Part shown: piece by piece, positions 15,118 to 16,273 of the stretch
How the letters are laid out: each line of letters opens with the position of its first letter
How positions within the stretch are numbered: the first letter of the stretch is position 1
Origin: an uncultured Clostridia bacterium
GTDB taxonomy: Bacteria > Bacillota > Clostridia > Oscillospirales > Ruminococcaceae
Assembly: GCA_946613705.1 (NCBI GenBank)
Contig: CAMOFU010000023.1
Span: forward strand, 1 to 16,273
Reading direction: 5' to 3'
DNA: 16,273 nucleotides
Position numbers and translations under genes: made by a program
The notes under the pieces: model-generated
Databases searched by the model: none
The model's input: only the letters and a program-made list of their open reading frames with translations
Told to the model about the DNA's origin: nothing

Positions 15118-15855
15118 CAGAAACAGCTGCTGGAAAAGTGCGAACCATTCTCTTACCCAGTAGGTCGGGATAAACCTCAGCTCTGTTGAAGCGCTTTCGG
15201 CTCCTATCTTGTCCGCACCCTTTTTCTCGGCGATAAGCTGGGCTCTGTACTGATGATATCCGTCTGTGATAAGCACGATGCTCCGCGGAAGCTTCATTTC
15301 ATCGAGTATCGCAAATGAGTTTTCAAGGTTTTCCTCGGTGCTGGAGGACTTGTCCTCCATGGTTATCCTATCGTCGGAGATGCCGTTCTCAACAAGATAA
15401 TTCCGCATACACTGCGCCTCCGAGATACCCTCGTCATCTCCCTTGCCTCCCGAAACGATGACGGGTATATCGGGGTGACTGTTCAGATATCCTATAGCTT
15501 TGTCCAGTCTGAAACGCAGCATCTTTGACGGCCGCTCGCCGATCACCTGACAGCCCAGCACAACTACTGCCGAGGGGGAATCGTTATCCCTGTTCATCGC
15601 GGCTATCATCTTTACGGAGCAGAACCCCGCAAATACCAACGACACGGTACAAAGCAGCAGAACGGCGATCACGGCGGCTTTCCCACCGCCCGTTGAGCAG
15701 AGCTTTTTGATCTTTTCAAAGCGCAGAGTGACAAATAAAAGCAGAGAGCATATAAGTATGCCCGAAATATTTCCGATATTAAGATGCGGCATCGAAACGA
15801 GGAACATTGCAAGCAATATCAGCTCGGCCGCAGCTGCAAAATACTTTATGACCAT
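15112..15855 (-). CDS. DUF218 (YdcF/SanA-like) membrane protein
   Basis: A 247-residue protein with three N-terminal membrane segments (about 4-22, 29-45, 60-84) followed by a DUF218 domain. The family occurs in envelope-associated proteins such as SanA, ElyC and YdcF; the chemistry is not established. Visible family strings are AVVVLGCQVIGERPSKMLRFR (95-115), VSGGKGDDEGISEA (134-147), SSSTEENLENS (170-180) and DGYHQYRA (198-205), the last holding the conserved His. The ATG at 15855 follows GGAGG. It has its own consensus promoter upstream and ends at the shared convergent terminator, so it is monocistronic. A role in envelope barrier or polysaccharide metabolism is only an inference. Confidence 0.87.
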   Translation of the reverse strand: MVIKYFAAAAELILLAMFLVSMPHLNIGNISGILICSLLLFVTLRFEKIKKLCSTGGGKAAVIAVLLLCTVSLVFAGFCSVKMIAAMNRDNDSPSAVVVLGCQVIGERPSKMLRFRLDKAIGYLNSHPDIPVIVSGGKGDDEGISEAQCMRNYLVENGISDDRITMEDKSSSTEENLENSFAILDEMKLPRSIVLITDGYHQYRAQLIAEKKGADKIGAESASTELRFIPTYWVREWFALFQQLFLK

Positions 15856-15885
15856 AGCAACCTCCGTTCATCTGAATACTATATG

Positions 15886-15914
15886 ATTATACATTATTAT
15901 TCCTGAATTGTCAA
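15886..15914 (-). promoter_or_regulatory. Consensus sigma-A promoter of the DUF218 gene
   Basis: On the minus strand a perfect TTGACA (15914-15909) and a perfect TATAAT (15891-15886) are separated by exactly 17 bases. The predicted start near 15879 leaves a leader of about 24 bases carrying GGAGG (15865-15861). All twelve hexamer positions match, the strongest promoter visible in the window. Confidence 0.88.
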
Positions 15915-15951
15915 ATCAAAATGCAAGCCCTCACAGTGATGAACATGACAA

Positions 15952-15990
15952 GAAGCAGCCCGCCCGAAGATATCTCGGACAGACTGCTTC
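15952..15990 (-). terminator. Long hairpin after dpaB, probable terminator
   Basis: On the minus strand, starting 8 bases after the dpaB stop, GAAGCAGTCTGTCCGA pairs over 16 positions with the sequence ending GGGCTGCTTC, leaving a 7-base loop. Several pairs are G-U and hold only in the minus-strand RNA; in plus-strand RNA they would be A-C mismatches. The following tail (TTGTCATGTT) is a poor U-tract, so it may be a weak terminator or a 3'-end stabiliser. Confidence 0.6.
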
Positions 15991-15997
15991 GCGGTGC

Positions 15998-16273
15998 TTA
16001 CGAAGGACTGATAGGCGACATCAGCTCGGGCTGCAGCTGCCTGCCCTCGAGTGCTGCTTCGATCGTGCTGCTGAGCATATCAAAGTCCGCTACTGCGGAA
16101 TAGGGCTTGCCTTCAAAATTATCCTGTCGGTAGGGAACAAAATAATAGTTCCTGTAATTTTGCAGCTGACCTATATTCTTTCCGCTCGCGGCAAGCGCAT
16201 CATTGGTTGAAATGGCGATCACCACGGGGCGGGAGTTGCGTATATGCGATTTCACTGCCATTGTCACGGGTGT
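15998..16273 (-). CDS. dpaB: Dipicolinate synthase subunit B, C-terminal part
   Basis: The last 91 codons of a gene that continues beyond the window edge. The product matches the C-terminal region of SpoVFB/DpaB, the flavoprotein-like subunit that with DpaA makes dipicolinic acid in the mother cell for uptake into the forespore. Recognisable strings are TMAVKSHIRNSRPVVIAIS, STNDALAASGKNIG, NYYFVPYRQD, KPYSAVADFDML and AALEGRQLQPELM, in the family order. The frame is open to the end of the window; the GTG and ATG codons near 16267 and 16261 are internal. In sporulating Firmicutes it is regulated by sigma-K or an equivalent late mother-cell factor; its promoter is outside the window. Confidence 0.9.
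   Translation of the reverse strand, partial: TPVTMAVKSHIRNSRPVVIAISTNDALAASGKNIGQLQNYRNYYFVPYRQDNFEGKPYSAVADFDMLSSTIEAALEGRQLQPELMSPISPS

Noticed and set aside
15908..16210. Plus-strand frame of about 100 codons at the right end
   Set aside because: It is antisense to dpaB and covers its downstream hairpin; no ribosome binding site or family likeness.

Overview
The window looks like chromosomal core DNA from an anaerobic, spore-lineage Firmicute, most likely a Ruminococcus-like member of the Oscillospiraceae. The reasons are moderately high GC with strong AGGAGG-type ribosome binding sites, a split transketolase, several endospore genes (yunB, ylbJ, yqfC, yqfD, and the 3' end of dpaB), and the Bacillus/Clostridium gene order yqfC-yqfD-phoH-ybeY-dgkA-era-yqzL-recO. 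The genus is an inference. I see no mobile elements, rRNA, tRNA or CRISPR, and no gene-free stretch longer than 300 bases.

Layout. (1) 42-1832: two-gene transketolase operon closed by a strong terminator. (2) 1946-2851: yunB (+), convergent with a small four-cysteine protein (-), sharing a bidirectional terminator. (3) 2904-5531: ylbJ (-), divergent from yqfC-yqfD (+) across a 103-bp region with a sigma-E-like promoter. (4) 5563-8590: a housekeeping operon, phoH-ybeY-dgkA-era, driven by an extended -10 sigma-A promoter; all genes overlap and a terminator closes it. (5) 8613-15069: a tightly packed second operon, yqzL-recO-mutS2-cdd-ligA-MBL hydrolase, dominated by DNA recombination, repair and replication and ending in a bidirectional terminator. 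(6) 15112-16273, all on the - strand: a DUF218 membrane protein under a consensus sigma-A promoter, and upstream of it the C-terminal part of dipicolinate synthase subunit B.

How the genes relate. The phoH/ybeY/era group serves RNA and ribosome maturation, and dgkA recycles lipid carrier. recO, mutS2 and ligA handle recombination and nick sealing. The sporulation genes act, in B. subtilis, mostly in the mother cell under sigma-E or sigma-K. Compared with B. subtilis, the HD-domain phosphodiesterase gene (yqfF/pgpH) is absent between phoH and ybeY, and cdd has moved from between dgkA and era to downstream of mutS2.

I found no clearly new biological system. The points most worth a second look are the leader ORF that occupies the phoH ribosome binding site, the yqzL gene embedded in the start of recO, the conserved-looking Cys4 mini-protein, the divergent LigA and the hairpin downstream of dpaB that pairs fully only in the minus-strand RNA.
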